Assembly: GCA_964400125.1 (NCBI GenBank)
Contig: CAYNSR010000010.1
Span: 1 to 64,000, forward strand
DNA: 64,000 nucleotides
Direction: 5' to 3'
Source of the DNA: Micavibrio sp964400125
Lineage (GTDB): Bacteria; Pseudomonadota; Alphaproteobacteria; Micavibrionales; Micavibrionaceae
The notes beneath the pieces are model-generated. The model searched no databases, was not told the origin of the DNA, and was given only the letters and a program-made list of their open reading frames with translations. The position numbers were made by a program, and so were the translations under genes. Positions 8,832 to 17,412 of this stretch are shown here, piece by piece (position 1 is the first letter of the stretch; every line of letters begins with the position of its first letter).

Positions 8832-10892
8832 TTAAGGCTGCGTATCCGGCAGCCCTTGCGCCGATTTTGCCAGCCGCACCAAATTGATAAACTCCGCGCG
8901 GTAGCCAAATTCATCTGCGCCCTTCGCATCCTGCGCCTGCGCGATCACATCGTCATAGGTCAGTTTTCCTGTGAACCTTCCGCCTTTCAGCAACTGCCCA
9001 AACCCGGCCACCGCGATGGCGAAATCGACATCTTTCTGACGCTGGTACTTCTGCACGAGTTTGCTGTATTCAAGGCGCTCATCTGCCATTGTGATTGGCG
9101 TTGTAATCAGCTTCGACACATCCCGATCCGGCAGCTTGTAGCGGATTTTCAGGAAAGCGTATTCGCCGCCGAAATTTATATCCGCTTTCGTTTCTTCTAC
9201 GCCTGCACACCGCTTTCCCGATTGGCCAAGACATCTGGTGGCGCTTTCCGTTGCCGTATAACGGCTGTCATCAATGCTCCGCGGTCCGCCGACCGGGGCG
9301 ATCTCGTAAATCGCCGTTACCGTATGGCCCGCGCCGATATCCCCGGCATCGACCGTATCATTGTTGAAATCCTCACGGTTGAGATGGCGGGTTTCATAAC
9401 CGACAAGGCGGTATTCCGCCACCGTCGCCGGATTGAATTCCACTTGAATCTTCACGTCCTTGGCAATCGGGAACAGCGTCGATGAGGCTTCTTCTACCAG
9501 AACTTTCCGCGCCTCGTTCAGCGTGTCGATATAGGCGGCGACGCCGTTGCCGTTCTGGGCCAGTGTCTGCATCATCGCGTCGTTGTAGTTGCCTTGACCA
9601 AAACCAAAGACGGAAAGAAAAATCCCGCTTTTACGTTCATGTTCAACGAAATCCTGCAATTCTTCCGGGTTGGTGATGCCGACATTGAAATCGCCGTCGG
9701 TGGCTAAAATCACGCGGTTGACTGCATCCTTGTCAAAATTAGCCTTGGCCAGCGTATAGGCCTGACGAATGCCTTCGGCCCCCGCTGTGCTGCCGCCCGC
9801 GCTCAAATTATCGAGCGCCGCGAGAATTTTGGCCTTCTCCTTCACTGGCGTCGGTTCCAGCACCGTCCCCGCCGACCCGGCATAGGTGACGATGGCCACA
9901 TGGTCGTCCGGCTTCAGCGTATCGAGCAGCATCTTTAAAGAAGAAATAAGCAACGGCAGTTTATCCTGTGCATTCATCGACCCCGACGTATCAAGCAGGA
10001 AGACCAGATTGCTATCCGGAGCCTCCGTCCTTGGAATATCATAACCCTTGATACCAATATGGACCAGCTTGCGCCCTTCGTTCCACGGGCTGGGCGTGAC
10101 CGTGATATTCGGCTTGAATGGCGCGGCCTTGTCTTCGGGAAGGGCATAATCATAATTGAAATAATTGACCATTTCCTCGACCCGGACCGCGTCCTTTTGC
10201 GGCAAGACTCCGGCATTCAACTGCTTGCGGATAAAAGCGTAAGACGAGGTATCGACATCAATGGAAAACGTCGATACCGGCGCTTCCTTCACCAGCGTAA
10301 CGGTGTTTTCTTCAAAATCCGTGAACTTGTCCTGCCCGACATACTGGGATGGCGGCATCATTGCATCCGCGTCCATTTCCATCACCATCGGCGCACTGGC
10401 AACAAGGCCGCTTGTTTTTTCCTCCGCCATTTCACGCCGCGCGACCTTGTTTGCTGTCGGTGCGGCAGAGCCATCATACATTAAAGCGCTAAGGCTGGCT
10501 TGAGAGGTTGCTGCATCACCTTTTGCTGGCGGCGCTTTCCGCAAACGGCCTACGACACTATCTTCCTGAATGCTGGCGCGTTGATTTTCCTGAAATAAAT
10601 TTTGACTTGCATCCTGCATCTGCGTCAAGCTGGCACCTGCCGCCAGTACTACCACCATCGCAGTCGCCATGCCGCCATAAACCAGTTTCTTCTTCATCGG
10701 ATATCCCCTTGTCTGATTGTTGGATCTGTCCATAGGACGGACACGGGAGAAGAATCCTTGGAAAATATTTTTTGGCCTCGCCTTGGCCGCTTCAAACTCC
10801 GCCAAAGCTAGGTTTACCGCCATTTTTCGGGCGTTTTCATCCGGGGACGGAACCCCGTCATTCACTATTTTTTTTAACTGCGTATCATCCAT
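8832..10892 (-). CDS. Membrane-anchored von Willebrand factor A protein (YfbK-like), candidate anti-sigma partner
   Basis: From ATG 10892 (AAGGAG eight bases upstream, overlapping the sigma gene by 8 nt) the product is 686 residues. Residues 1-66 form a short charged region (MDDTQLKKIVND then NLALAEFEAAK) with no signal peptide. One membrane segment follows at about 70-87, then a low-complexity stretch and a large presumably periplasmic part with the YfbK-type N-terminal domain (STFSIDVDTSSYAFIRKQLN), a von Willebrand A domain with the MIDAS motif DTSGSM starting at residue 301 and ATDGDFNVG, and the DUF3520-like C-terminus. In characterised sigma/anti-sigma pairs a cytoplasmic N-terminus plus one membrane segment plus a periplasmic sensor is the anti-sigma layout, so I infer that role here; it is untested. 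A longer in-frame start at 10946 is less likely. Confidence 0.82.
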   Translation of the reverse strand: MDDTQLKKIVNDGVPSPDENARKMAVNLALAEFEAAKARPKNIFQGFFSRVRPMDRSNNQTRGYPMKKKLVYGGMATAMVVVLAAGASLTQMQDASQNLFQENQRASIQEDSVVGRLRKAPPAKGDAATSQASLSALMYDGSAAPTANKVARREMAEEKTSGLVASAPMVMEMDADAMMPPSQYVGQDKFTDFEENTVTLVKEAPVSTFSIDVDTSSYAFIRKQLNAGVLPQKDAVRVEEMVNYFNYDYALPEDKAAPFKPNITVTPSPWNEGRKLVHIGIKGYDIPRTEAPDSNLVFLLDTSGSMNAQDKLPLLISSLKMLLDTLKPDDHVAIVTYAGSAGTVLEPTPVKEKAKILAALDNLSAGGSTAGAEGIRQAYTLAKANFDKDAVNRVILATDGDFNVGITNPEELQDFVEHERKSGIFLSVFGFGQGNYNDAMMQTLAQNGNGVAAYIDTLNEARKVLVEEASSTLFPIAKDVKIQVEFNPATVAEYRLVGYETRHLNREDFNNDTVDAGDIGAGHTVTAIYEIAPVGGPRSIDDSRYTATESATRCLGQSGKRCAGVEETKADINFGGEYAFLKIRYKLPDRDVSKLITTPITMADERLEYSKLVQKYQRQKDVDFAIAVAGFGQLLKGGRFTGKLTYDDVIAQAQDAKGADEFGYRAEFINLVRLAKSAQGLPDTQP

Positions 10893-11421
10893 GACGGCGC
10901 TCCTTTGTTTCTTTCGCGCCCAGTTTTTTCCGGGCTTCATGCACATACCACGACACCGTGCTTTCCCTGACCTGCATCACTGCGGCGGCTTCCGCATGGG
11001 TCATGTCTTCCCCCATCACCAGCAAAATCGCCATGCGTTCCTTCTCCGGCAGGCGGTTGATCTGCGCCAGAACTTCATGCGCGTGGACAATGGTTTCGGC
11101 GCTGGCCGCATTGCTGCCCATTTCTTCGTCCAGTGCGGCATGTCTGCGGCTGTTCTGCCGCTGCCAGTCGATGGCGGCATTGATGACGACACGGTACAGC
11201 CAGCTCGAAAACTTCGCCTTGCCTTTATACTGGTGAATGGCCCGCGCAAGGCCGATGCAGACCGTCTGGGTAATATCCTCGGCATCGCTTTCATTGCGGC
11301 ACCATTTGAAGGCAAAACGAAAAATCGTGTTGTAATGCCGCAACAACAACGCCTCAAACGCACGCGAATCGCCGCCGCAGGCCAGCCTGACCAGTTCCGC
11401 ATCGTCCGGTTCGTCAACCAT
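10885..11421 (-). CDS. ECF-type RNA polymerase sigma factor
   Basis: A 178-residue sigma-70 factor with regions 2 and 4 only. Region 2 runs from about residue 20 to 85 (LLRHYNTIFRFAFKWCRNES, DAEDITQTVCIGLARAI, FSSWLYRVVINAAIDWQR), region 4 from about 115 to 168 (LPEKERMAILLVMGEDMTHAEAAAVMQVRESTVSWYVHEARKKL, written here as the segment only by its helix-turn-helix core AEAAAVMQVRESTVSWYVHE). Its stop overlaps the start of the vWA membrane-protein gene, so the pair is one translationally coupled unit, the usual layout for an ECF factor and its regulator. The ribosome site at ATG 11421 is weak. The region 11422-11476 contains a CGGAA-N4-TTCCG inverted repeat at 11435-11448 that could be regulatory. 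Confidence 0.93.
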   Translation of the reverse strand: MVDEPDDAELVRLACGGDSRAFEALLLRHYNTIFRFAFKWCRNESDAEDITQTVCIGLARAIHQYKGKAKFSSWLYRVVINAAIDWQRQNSRRHAALDEEMGSNAASAETIVHAHEVLAQINRLPEKERMAILLVMGEDMTHAEAAAVMQVRESTVSWYVHEARKKLGAKETKERRHG

Positions 11422-11476
11422 TCAGAAGATAGGACGGAAGCATTTCCGCCTTCCTTGGAAAAAAGCTTAAAGAAAT

Positions 11477-11833
11477 TTACGCCGTAAAGGCAGATCGAAT
11501 GTGTTTGATTTTGAACGGGAATTCAATGGCAATGACATCGAAGCGCATTTCGGAAACTGCGCCCCGATCCGTGGCCAGATACCATTGCGCCGCACGCACG
11601 ATCCGTCCGGCCTGACGTTTTTGTACCGATTCCAGCGCTGCGGCGATTGTCCCGCGCGTCTTGACTTCCGCGAAGACAAGCGTTTTTCCGCGCCGTGCGA
11701 TCAGGTCGATCTCCCCGACCGGGGTTTTCATCCGGGTGGCGAGGATGTGATAGCCTTTCATCCGCAAAAACCACGCCGCCAGCGTTTCCGCCTGCAATCC
11801 GGTCCGGTAGTTGCTGGGGGTTTGGCGGGTCAC
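11477..11833 (-). CDS. yraN: YraN family (UPF0102) nuclease-fold protein
   Basis: A 118-residue member of the YraN family, which has a Holliday-junction-resolvase/restriction-endonuclease-like fold and no firmly established role. The conserved core GYHILATRMKTPVGEIDLIA and LVFAEVKTR carries the E-D...E-x-K residues expected of the fold. The start is GTG 11833 with AAGGA seven bases upstream, and it overlaps the rsmI stop by 4 nt (GTGA). rsmI-yraN with a divergent lpoA reproduces the widely conserved yraL-yraM-yraN neighbourhood. Confidence 0.93.
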   Translation of the reverse strand: MTRQTPSNYRTGLQAETLAAWFLRMKGYHILATRMKTPVGEIDLIARRGKTLVFAEVKTRGTIAAALESVQKRQAGRIVRAAQWYLATDRGAVSEMRFDVIAIEFPFKIKHIRSAFTA

Positions 11834-12684
11834 GATGTTTCCTTGTCCAAAGACAATGCAATTTCGTAAGCCTTCTTGCGCGGGACCCCGGTCATTTCCG
11901 CGACATGCGCCGCCGCATCCCTGACCGAAGCGGTCTTTAACGCATCGCGCACCATTCCCGCCAGATCGGAATCACTGAAATGCCGTTCCCCCGGCGGGGC
12001 GATGACGACCACGATTTCGCCACGCGGTTCCCCGTTCTCCTTATAATATGCCGCCAGATTAGCCAAAGTGTCGCGGCGTACTTCTTCGTACATCTTGGTC
12101 AGTTCGCGCACCACCGCCGCCTCACGCGGGCCCAGTATCTCCGCCATGTCGTCAAGGCTATCAATCAGGCGCGGGGCCGTTTCATAAGCCACCAGAGTCG
12201 CAGGCACCCCGGCCCATTCCCGCAGCACATCGCCACGGGCTTTTTTCTTCGGCGGCAAAAACCCAAGAAAGGAAAACCTGTCGCTCGGCAAGCCTGAGAG
12301 TTGCAGCGCCGTCAAGACCGCATTCGCCCCGGGAACCGACGTGACATAAATCCCGAGATCCTGCGCGTCACGCACCAGTTTGAAGCCGGGATCGGAAATC
12401 AACGGCGTTCCGGCATCGCTGACCAGCGCAATACGCGCGCCCGACGCCAGCGCCTCCAGCACCTTCGGGCGAGTCCGGTCGGCGCTGTGGTCGTTGTAAA
12501 TTTCCAGCTTCGCCTTCAGCCCGTAGGCCTGCAATAATTTTCCGGTCATGCGCGTATCTTCGCACAGCACCCGGTCCACGGCGGCCAGCGTATCCAGCGC
12601 CCGTTGCGACAGGTCGCGCAAATTTCCAATCGGCACCGCCACCAGATAAAGTCCAGCTGGCAAATCCTGCGTTTTCAAGGTCAT
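11830..12684 (-). CDS. rsmI: 16S rRNA (cytidine(1402)-2'-O)-methyltransferase
   Basis: Methylates the ribose of C1402 in 16S rRNA using SAM. The tetrapyrrole-methylase fold is clear: AGLYLVAVPIGNLRDLSQRA near the start, CEDTRMTGKLL, LVSDAGTPLISDPGFKLV and SVPGANAVLTALQLSGLP, then GFLPPKKKAR. ATG 12684 gives 284 residues, the family norm; the frame is open further upstream but the extra 68 residues are Cys/Arg/Trp-rich and unlike any RsmI. The gene is divergent from lpoA, separated by 86 nt. Confidence 0.95.
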   Translation of the reverse strand: MTLKTQDLPAGLYLVAVPIGNLRDLSQRALDTLAAVDRVLCEDTRMTGKLLQAYGLKAKLEIYNDHSADRTRPKVLEALASGARIALVSDAGTPLISDPGFKLVRDAQDLGIYVTSVPGANAVLTALQLSGLPSDRFSFLGFLPPKKKARGDVLREWAGVPATLVAYETAPRLIDSLDDMAEILGPREAAVVRELTKMYEEVRRDTLANLAAYYKENGEPRGEIVVVIAPPGERHFSDSDLAGMVRDALKTASVRDAAAHVAEMTGVPRKKAYEIALSLDKETS

Positions 12685-12705
12685 GAGGCCATTTGCCCTC
12701 CCCCG

Positions 12706-12734
12706 ATGACAATAAAGGGAATATTGTTTACAAT
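12706..12734 (+). promoter_or_regulatory. Candidate sigma-70 type promoter for lpoA
   Basis: ATGACA at 12706-12711 and TACAAT at 12729-12734 are separated by exactly 17 nt, each five of six matches to the housekeeping consensus, 36 nt upstream of the lpoA ATG in the rsmI-lpoA divergent gap. Seen in sequence; activity is inferred. Confidence 0.45.
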
Positions 12735-12770
12735 GCCAGCCATTATTTCCCCTATACCGGACGACCCGCC

Positions 12771-14189
12771 ATGAAAAACCTGCTCCGCGCACTGTGTTCC
12801 ATTCTCCTGCTGGCTGGCTGCAGCCCGGCTTCGGGGCCGTCTTCTTCCCCCTATGACAGCCGCAGCCCATGGGACCGCCCGACAACATCCGCCCCGGCGG
12901 AAACCCTCCCGGACACCCTGACCGATTCCACGGCGCAGGCCCGGAACCGGGAATGGCTGGAAGGGATGTCCACCACGCCGTCCGGGACGCAGCCCGCCGA
13001 TTCTTTTCCCGGCGTCGAACGTTTTCCCCTGCCGCCTGCCGGACAGGTCATTCAACAACCACCGGGGACGTATTCCGCCGTGTTCGGCCATGCCGGGGCC
13101 GCCATGCCGGCTATGCCGCCGATCAAGGTGGCCCTGCTGGTCCCTTTGAGCGGTCGCAGCGCCGATGTCGGTGAAGCATTGATGAACGCGGCGCAACTGG
13201 CCATGTTCGATGTCGGCGCGGAGAGTTTCGAGCTGATGCCGCACGACACGCAGGGTACCGCCGCCGGGGCCGCCGCCGCCGCGCAAGCCGCCATCCGTGA
13301 CGGTGCGCAAATGATTCTCGGGCCTTTATTCGCCGAAGAAGTCCGCGCCGCAGCCCCCATCGCCAGCGCCGCAAACATCAACATGGTCGCCTTCACCACC
13401 GACTGGAAACAGGCCGGTGGAACCACGTTCGTCATGGGCTTCATGCCCTTTGGCCAGGTCCAGCGCGTAGTCGATTTCGCCGCCGCCCGTGGCCTGAAAC
13501 GCCTCGGCGTCATCGCACCGCAAAGCGAATACGGCAGCGCGGTCCTCAGCGCCTATCAGGCCGCCGCGCAACGCGCCGGAATCATGACCGTCGACATGAT
13601 GCGCTTCCGCCCCGGCGATACGAACCTGTCATTGCCGGTGCAGAATTTTTCCAAAATCGAAACGCGCAAACGGCCCGATGGCATCTTCGCGCCGCCACCT
13701 TTCGATGCTGTCTTCCTGCCTGCAGGGGGTAACGATGCGCAAAGCATTGCCAACCTGCTCAGTTATTACGAACTGGACCCGGCGCAGGTGCGCCGTCTGG
13801 GCACGGGATTATGGGACGATCCGGCCCTGATCCGGGAAACCAACCTCAACGGCGGCTGGTTTGCCGCGCCCGACCCGACGGCACGGCGCAGCTTTGAGGC
13901 CAAATATCAAAATACCTACGGCGCTGCCCCGCCGCGCCTCGCCAGCCTCGGCTATGATGCTACGGCGCTGGCTGCCGTTCTGGCTAAAACCGGACAAAAA
14001 GCCACGGGCGTTCCCGCCTTTACCCGTGCCGCCATGACCAACCCCAATGGCTTCGCCGGGATCGATGGCATTTTCCGATTCCACAATGACGGCCTTGCCG
14101 AACGCGGCCTTGCCATCCTCGAACTCCGGAACGGCCAGTTGAATGTCATCGACCCCGCACCCAAAACCTTTCAGAGCAATACGCCGTAA
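12771..14189 (+). CDS. LpoA/LppC-like penicillin-binding protein activator lipoprotein
   Basis: The product from ATG 12771 (472 residues) starts with a lipoprotein signal, MKNLLRALCSILLLAGC, with the lipidated Cys at about residue 17. A Pro/Ser-rich linker follows, then a type I periplasmic-binding-protein fold (from KVALLVPLSGRSADVGEALM through MILGPLFAEEV and RLGVIAPQSEYG to LGYDATALAAVLA) that matches the C-terminal half of LpoA. In gammaproteobacteria LpoA activates PBP1a; alphaproteobacterial versions lack the TPR half, as here. An ATG 78 nt upstream at 12693 would bury the lipobox and is less likely. Its divergence from rsmI-yraN supports the call. Confidence 0.87.
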   Translation: MKNLLRALCSILLLAGCSPASGPSSSPYDSRSPWDRPTTSAPAETLPDTLTDSTAQARNREWLEGMSTTPSGTQPADSFPGVERFPLPPAGQVIQQPPGTYSAVFGHAGAAMPAMPPIKVALLVPLSGRSADVGEALMNAAQLAMFDVGAESFELMPHDTQGTAAGAAAAAQAAIRDGAQMILGPLFAEEVRAAAPIASAANINMVAFTTDWKQAGGTTFVMGFMPFGQVQRVVDFAAARGLKRLGVIAPQSEYGSAVLSAYQAAAQRAGIMTVDMMRFRPGDTNLSLPVQNFSKIETRKRPDGIFAPPPFDAVFLPAGGNDAQSIANLLSYYELDPAQVRRLGTGLWDDPALIRETNLNGGWFAAPDPTARRSFEAKYQNTYGAAPPRLASLGYDATALAAVLAKTGQKATGVPAFTRAAMTNPNGFAGIDGIFRFHNDGLAERGLAILELRNGQLNVIDPAPKTFQSNTP

Positions 14190-14244
14190 CTTATTTTTGC
14201 GCCCCGTCACCACGGGCGCAGCAAGTGATGGGCATCCTTTTTTA

Positions 14245-14362
14245 TTTTAACCACTAAGGGCACTAAGAACACTAAGCGCCAGCGCCGCAGGCAATAATGA
14301 TGTTGCCTTACCACCCAATCCGAATTAAGGCTGAGATTTCTTAGTGCCCTTAGTGATTAAAA
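14245..14362. repeat. Long inverted repeat of the CACTAAGGGCACTAAG type
   Basis: 14245-14269 and 14338-14362 form 25-nt inverted arms with one mismatch, around a 68-nt centre. Each arm is built of a short tandem unit (CACTAAGG-GCACTAAG-AACACTAAG). The architecture matches the palindromes at 54133-54263 and 60824-60980, though the unit differs (TAAG in place of GAAG). It lies 55 nt past the lpoA stop and may also act as its terminator. The rest of the 354-nt gap (14190-14543) holds the tetR upstream region. Confidence 0.75.
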
Positions 14363-14456
14363 TCCAAATCCGAAACGCCAGAACCTGAAAAACAAACCTG
14401 CCTTCTCCGTTCCCGCGATTTTACATCAGCAATAAACGCCATCTTCTTGAAAAATA

Positions 14457-14484
14457 TATTTTTTATTTTTAAAAATAAAAAATA
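14457..14484. promoter_or_regulatory. 28-bp perfect A/T palindrome, candidate TetR operator
   Basis: 14457-14484 is a perfect 28-bp palindrome without spacer, made only of A and T. It directly abuts a weak promoter-like pair, TTGTCG at 14486-14491 and TAAAAC at 14509-14514 with 17-nt spacing, and lies 59 nt before the TetR-family start. Position suggests an autoregulatory operator; the pure A/T composition makes an alternative structural role possible. Confidence 0.4.
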
Positions 14485-14543
14485 CTTGTCGTTTCGTTTT
14501 CACTCGGCTAAAACTTTTTTCTTCGAAACCCAAGGGGCCCGCC

Positions 14544-15179
14544 ATGCAAAATAACACCGCACAGATTCTCGATCCGCAAGATGGAGAGCATCCGCAAACC
14601 CCCTCCGCCAGGACCGCAGGCCGCCCGCGCAGCGAGGCATCGCGCACCGCCATTCTCGACGCCACTCGCCGCCTGATGACGCATACTGGGGTGCGCGACC
14701 TTTCTATTGAGGCTATCGCCAAACGCGCCGGGGTGGGCAAGACCACCATCTATCGCTGGTGGCCGAACAAGGTCGCGGTGGTGATCGAAGCCTTCGCCGA
14801 ACAGCTCGACATGCATATGCTGAGCGCCGGAAACGAATCTGCGTCCGAGAATCTGACCCGCCAGCTTGAACGCCTGATGCGCCAGCTCAGGGGGCGCAAC
14901 GGCAAGATCATCGCCGATTTGCTGGCCGAAGCGCAATCCGATGCCGGAGTGCTTGAACAGTTCAACCATTTTTACCTGCACAGCCGCCGCGTCGCCTTCG
15001 GCCAGACCATCCTTGCGGGTCAAAAATCCGGCGAATTCAGCGAAAATTTCAATACCGAAATGGCCGTCGATATGGTTTTAGGGCCGATTTTCCTGCGCCT
15101 GATGCGCCAACCCGACGGCCTTGACGACACATTCAGCGCCGCCTACCCGACCATGGCGATTCAGGCGCTCGGCGCATGA
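14544..15179 (+). CDS. TetR/AcrR family transcriptional regulator
   Basis: A 211-residue repressor-type protein. After a disordered 25-residue lead comes AGRPRSEASRTAILDATRRL and the helix-turn-helix LSIEAIAKRAGVGKTTIYRWW (about residues 53-73), then an all-helical ligand domain with a TetR_C-type end. AAGGGG eight bases before ATG is a good ribosome site. Its stop overlaps the mscS start by 4 nt (ATGA), so it very likely controls, and is co-expressed with, the channel gene. The 28-bp palindrome upstream is a candidate operator. Confidence 0.92.
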   Translation: MQNNTAQILDPQDGEHPQTPSARTAGRPRSEASRTAILDATRRLMTHTGVRDLSIEAIAKRAGVGKTTIYRWWPNKVAVVIEAFAEQLDMHMLSAGNESASENLTRQLERLMRQLRGRNGKIIADLLAEAQSDAGVLEQFNHFYLHSRRVAFGQTILAGQKSGEFSENFNTEMAVDMVLGPIFLRLMRQPDGLDDTFSAAYPTMAIQALGA

Positions 15180-16492
15180 CTTCGACCGACGAAACACCAC
15201 CCATCGATATCCTGCCTATCGACGCCGAAACCCTGAGTTCGATCATGGCCGGAGTTCAGGACTGGATTACCCGTGATCTCCTGACCTTCGATACGACGAT
15301 CCAGATGGCTATCATCACTTGCGCCTTTATCGCCGGGGCGGTGGTTGCGCGCATTGTGTCGCCGCGCATTTCTGCAGCCATCGAGGCCTTGCGCCTGCCG
15401 ATGGGGCTGCGCAAGACGCTTCAGAACCTGCGCCGCCTGACCGGAGTGGCAATGGCGCTGCTGTTTTTGTTTCTCTCCGCGCTCCTCCACGCCATTATCG
15501 GCTGGAAAATCAGTTTTTATTTCGTCGAAGCGGTGATGAATCTCTCTGCCGCATGGATCATTATCCGCATGGCCGTGCAGGTCGTACAAAATCCGGCGAT
15601 GCGGACAAGCATTGCCATGTTTATCTGGGCTGTCACGGCACTCAGCATCTTCGGATATCTTGATGACACGGCCAAGGCGCTCGACGGGTTTGCGATTACG
15701 CTCGGCGAGCTCCGGCTTTCCGCCCTGACCGTGACCAAGGCGGTCATCGTTACGCTGATTCTTCTCTATGCGGCCACAGGTCTTTGCAAGGTCGTTGAAT
15801 ACCAGCTCGGGAAAATTCCATCAATTACGCCGGGATCGCGCCTTCTGGTTCTGAAAGTCGTGCGAATTATGCTGTATGCGGCGGCGATCATGATCGGCGT
15901 GACGCTAGCGGGGATCAATCTGGCGATGCTGGCGGTCTTTTCCGGCGCGGTTGGTCTGGGGATTGGCCTTGGCCTCCAGCGCAGCGTTTCAAACCTGTTT
16001 ACCGGGATGACCCTGCTCCTTGACCGCAGCATCCAGCCGGGCGATCTGATTGAAATGCCGGACGGAACACTGGGGACCGTGTACCATATGGGTTCCCGTT
16101 GCATAGAGCTGCGCGCACTCGACAACCGCTCCTACCTGATTCCCAACGAACAGATGGTTTCGAATCAGGTCATTAACTGGTCCCGCGGATCACCCGATGT
16201 GGCACAACGCATCACCTTCGGCGTCGATTATAAACATAACCCGCGCGAAATCATTCAAATCGCCGTTGACGCAGCCAAGGGAATCAACCGCACCATCCGC
16301 GATCCGGCCTGCCTGTTCACCGGGTTTGGCGATAGTTCGCTGGATTTTATGCTGATCTTTTGGGTCAGCGACCCGCAAAACGGTACAGGGGGCGTCAAGA
16401 GCGATGTTTTCCTCGCCCTGTGGGATGCCTTCGAAAAGAACGGTATCGAGATTCCCTACCCGCACCGAAAAATACTCTCCGCTGCGGAATAA
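15176..16492 (+). CDS. MscS-family mechanosensitive ion channel
   Basis: A 438-residue inner-membrane channel. Several hydrophobic segments in the first 250 residues precede the pore helix and signature, AVFSGAVGLGIGLGLQRSVS then NLFTGMTLLLDRSIQPGDLI, followed by the beta domain (TVYHMGSRCIELRALDNRSYLIPNE, here abbreviated to its ends) and the alpha/beta vestibule. The Gly/Ala-rich pore helix is typical of MscS. Translationally coupled to the TetR gene. It converges on the FkbM gene with only 14 nt between stops. Confidence 0.93.
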   Translation: MTSTDETPPIDILPIDAETLSSIMAGVQDWITRDLLTFDTTIQMAIITCAFIAGAVVARIVSPRISAAIEALRLPMGLRKTLQNLRRLTGVAMALLFLFLSALLHAIIGWKISFYFVEAVMNLSAAWIIIRMAVQVVQNPAMRTSIAMFIWAVTALSIFGYLDDTAKALDGFAITLGELRLSALTVTKAVIVTLILLYAATGLCKVVEYQLGKIPSITPGSRLLVLKVVRIMLYAAAIMIGVTLAGINLAMLAVFSGAVGLGIGLGLQRSVSNLFTGMTLLLDRSIQPGDLIEMPDGTLGTVYHMGSRCIELRALDNRSYLIPNEQMVSNQVINWSRGSPDVAQRITFGVDYKHNPREIIQIAVDAAKGINRTIRDPACLFTGFGDSSLDFMLIFWVSDPQNGTGGVKSDVFLALWDAFEKNGIEIPYPHRKILSAAE

Positions 16493-16506
16493 CGGGAACG
16501 GGGATT

Positions 16507-17334
16507 TTAGGCGCGCACAAACAGCCTGTTGCGTTTCGACCCCTTGGCCCTGAAACTTCCGTCTTCCTTCAACCCTGCGGCCAAAAGCGGTTTTTCGATG
16601 CCGTCGCGGACGTTATCAACGTTGCGCCCTTCGATCTCGATCATCAGTGTCCGCACCGTTTCGAGCGTTTCCGGCGCACCGGCAAGGATAAAATCTTCGA
16701 TCCCGTCAACGTCCAGTTTGATATGATCCGGCGTGGGCGCGTGGAAGATATTACAAAAATCATCAGCGCGAAGCGCGGGGATTGCCTGCTGGAACACGGG
16801 TTTGAAACTTTGAAACTGGGTCTCGGCCCGGTCCAGCGCATTCCCGGCATGACCAGTGGAAAAATCATTCATCATCAGATGCCCGATCTTCGTTTCATTG
16901 CCGAGCGCAAGGCAAAGCGGATGGATATTGCGATCAAGATTGTTGAGATGGATATGTTCAACCAGCAAGCCGAAATTGAGGGCACTCGGCTCGAACGCAT
17001 AAACCTGCACCTGCGGATTGAGCGCGGCGTAAAGGGAATACAGGCCGATATTGGCACCGATATCCCACAACACCTGTCCGGGCTTGACGAAGGTGTCGAT
17101 CCATTCCAGCGTTTCAGGTTCTTCGTTGTGAAAATTGCGCACGGCACTGATCGTGCCGTGGCCGCGCATGCTGTAAAACGACAACGGACCGCGCGCCGTG
17201 TTGACGATCCGGCGGCTGCCGCGCGTGACATCTTCGGCGATGCGGGCCATGGTCTTGTCTTTTTGCCGTTCGTTCAACGGCAGAGTCGCAAGGCCGATCA
17301 GGCCGTGAATGACATTGGCAACGGTTTTGCTCAT
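16507..17334 (-). CDS. FkbM family SAM-dependent methyltransferase
   Basis: A 275-residue class I methyltransferase of the FkbM family. The SAM-binding motif is VLWDIGANIGLYSLYAA, followed by VYAFEPSALNFGLL (motif II), and IKLDVDGIEDFILAGA, the FkbM-specific acidic segment. Such enzymes usually O-methylate sugars or small molecules and often sit in surface-polysaccharide loci; the target here is unknown. No operon partner is obvious; the nearest upstream gene on the strand is ahpD, 79 nt away from its start. Confidence 0.88.
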   Translation of the reverse strand: MSKTVANVIHGLIGLATLPLNERQKDKTMARIAEDVTRGSRRIVNTARGPLSFYSMRGHGTISAVRNFHNEEPETLEWIDTFVKPGQVLWDIGANIGLYSLYAALNPQVQVYAFEPSALNFGLLVEHIHLNNLDRNIHPLCLALGNETKIGHLMMNDFSTGHAGNALDRAETQFQSFKPVFQQAIPALRADDFCNIFHAPTPDHIKLDVDGIEDFILAGAPETLETVRTLMIEIEGRNVDNVRDGIEKPLLAAGLKEDGSFRAKGSKRNRLFVRA

Positions 17335-17412
17335 TTTTCTAAATCAAACCCTGATGAAAGAATGCGCCAATCTACCAACCGCGCAAGGACAGATCAAGGT
17401 ATGACTTTTCGA

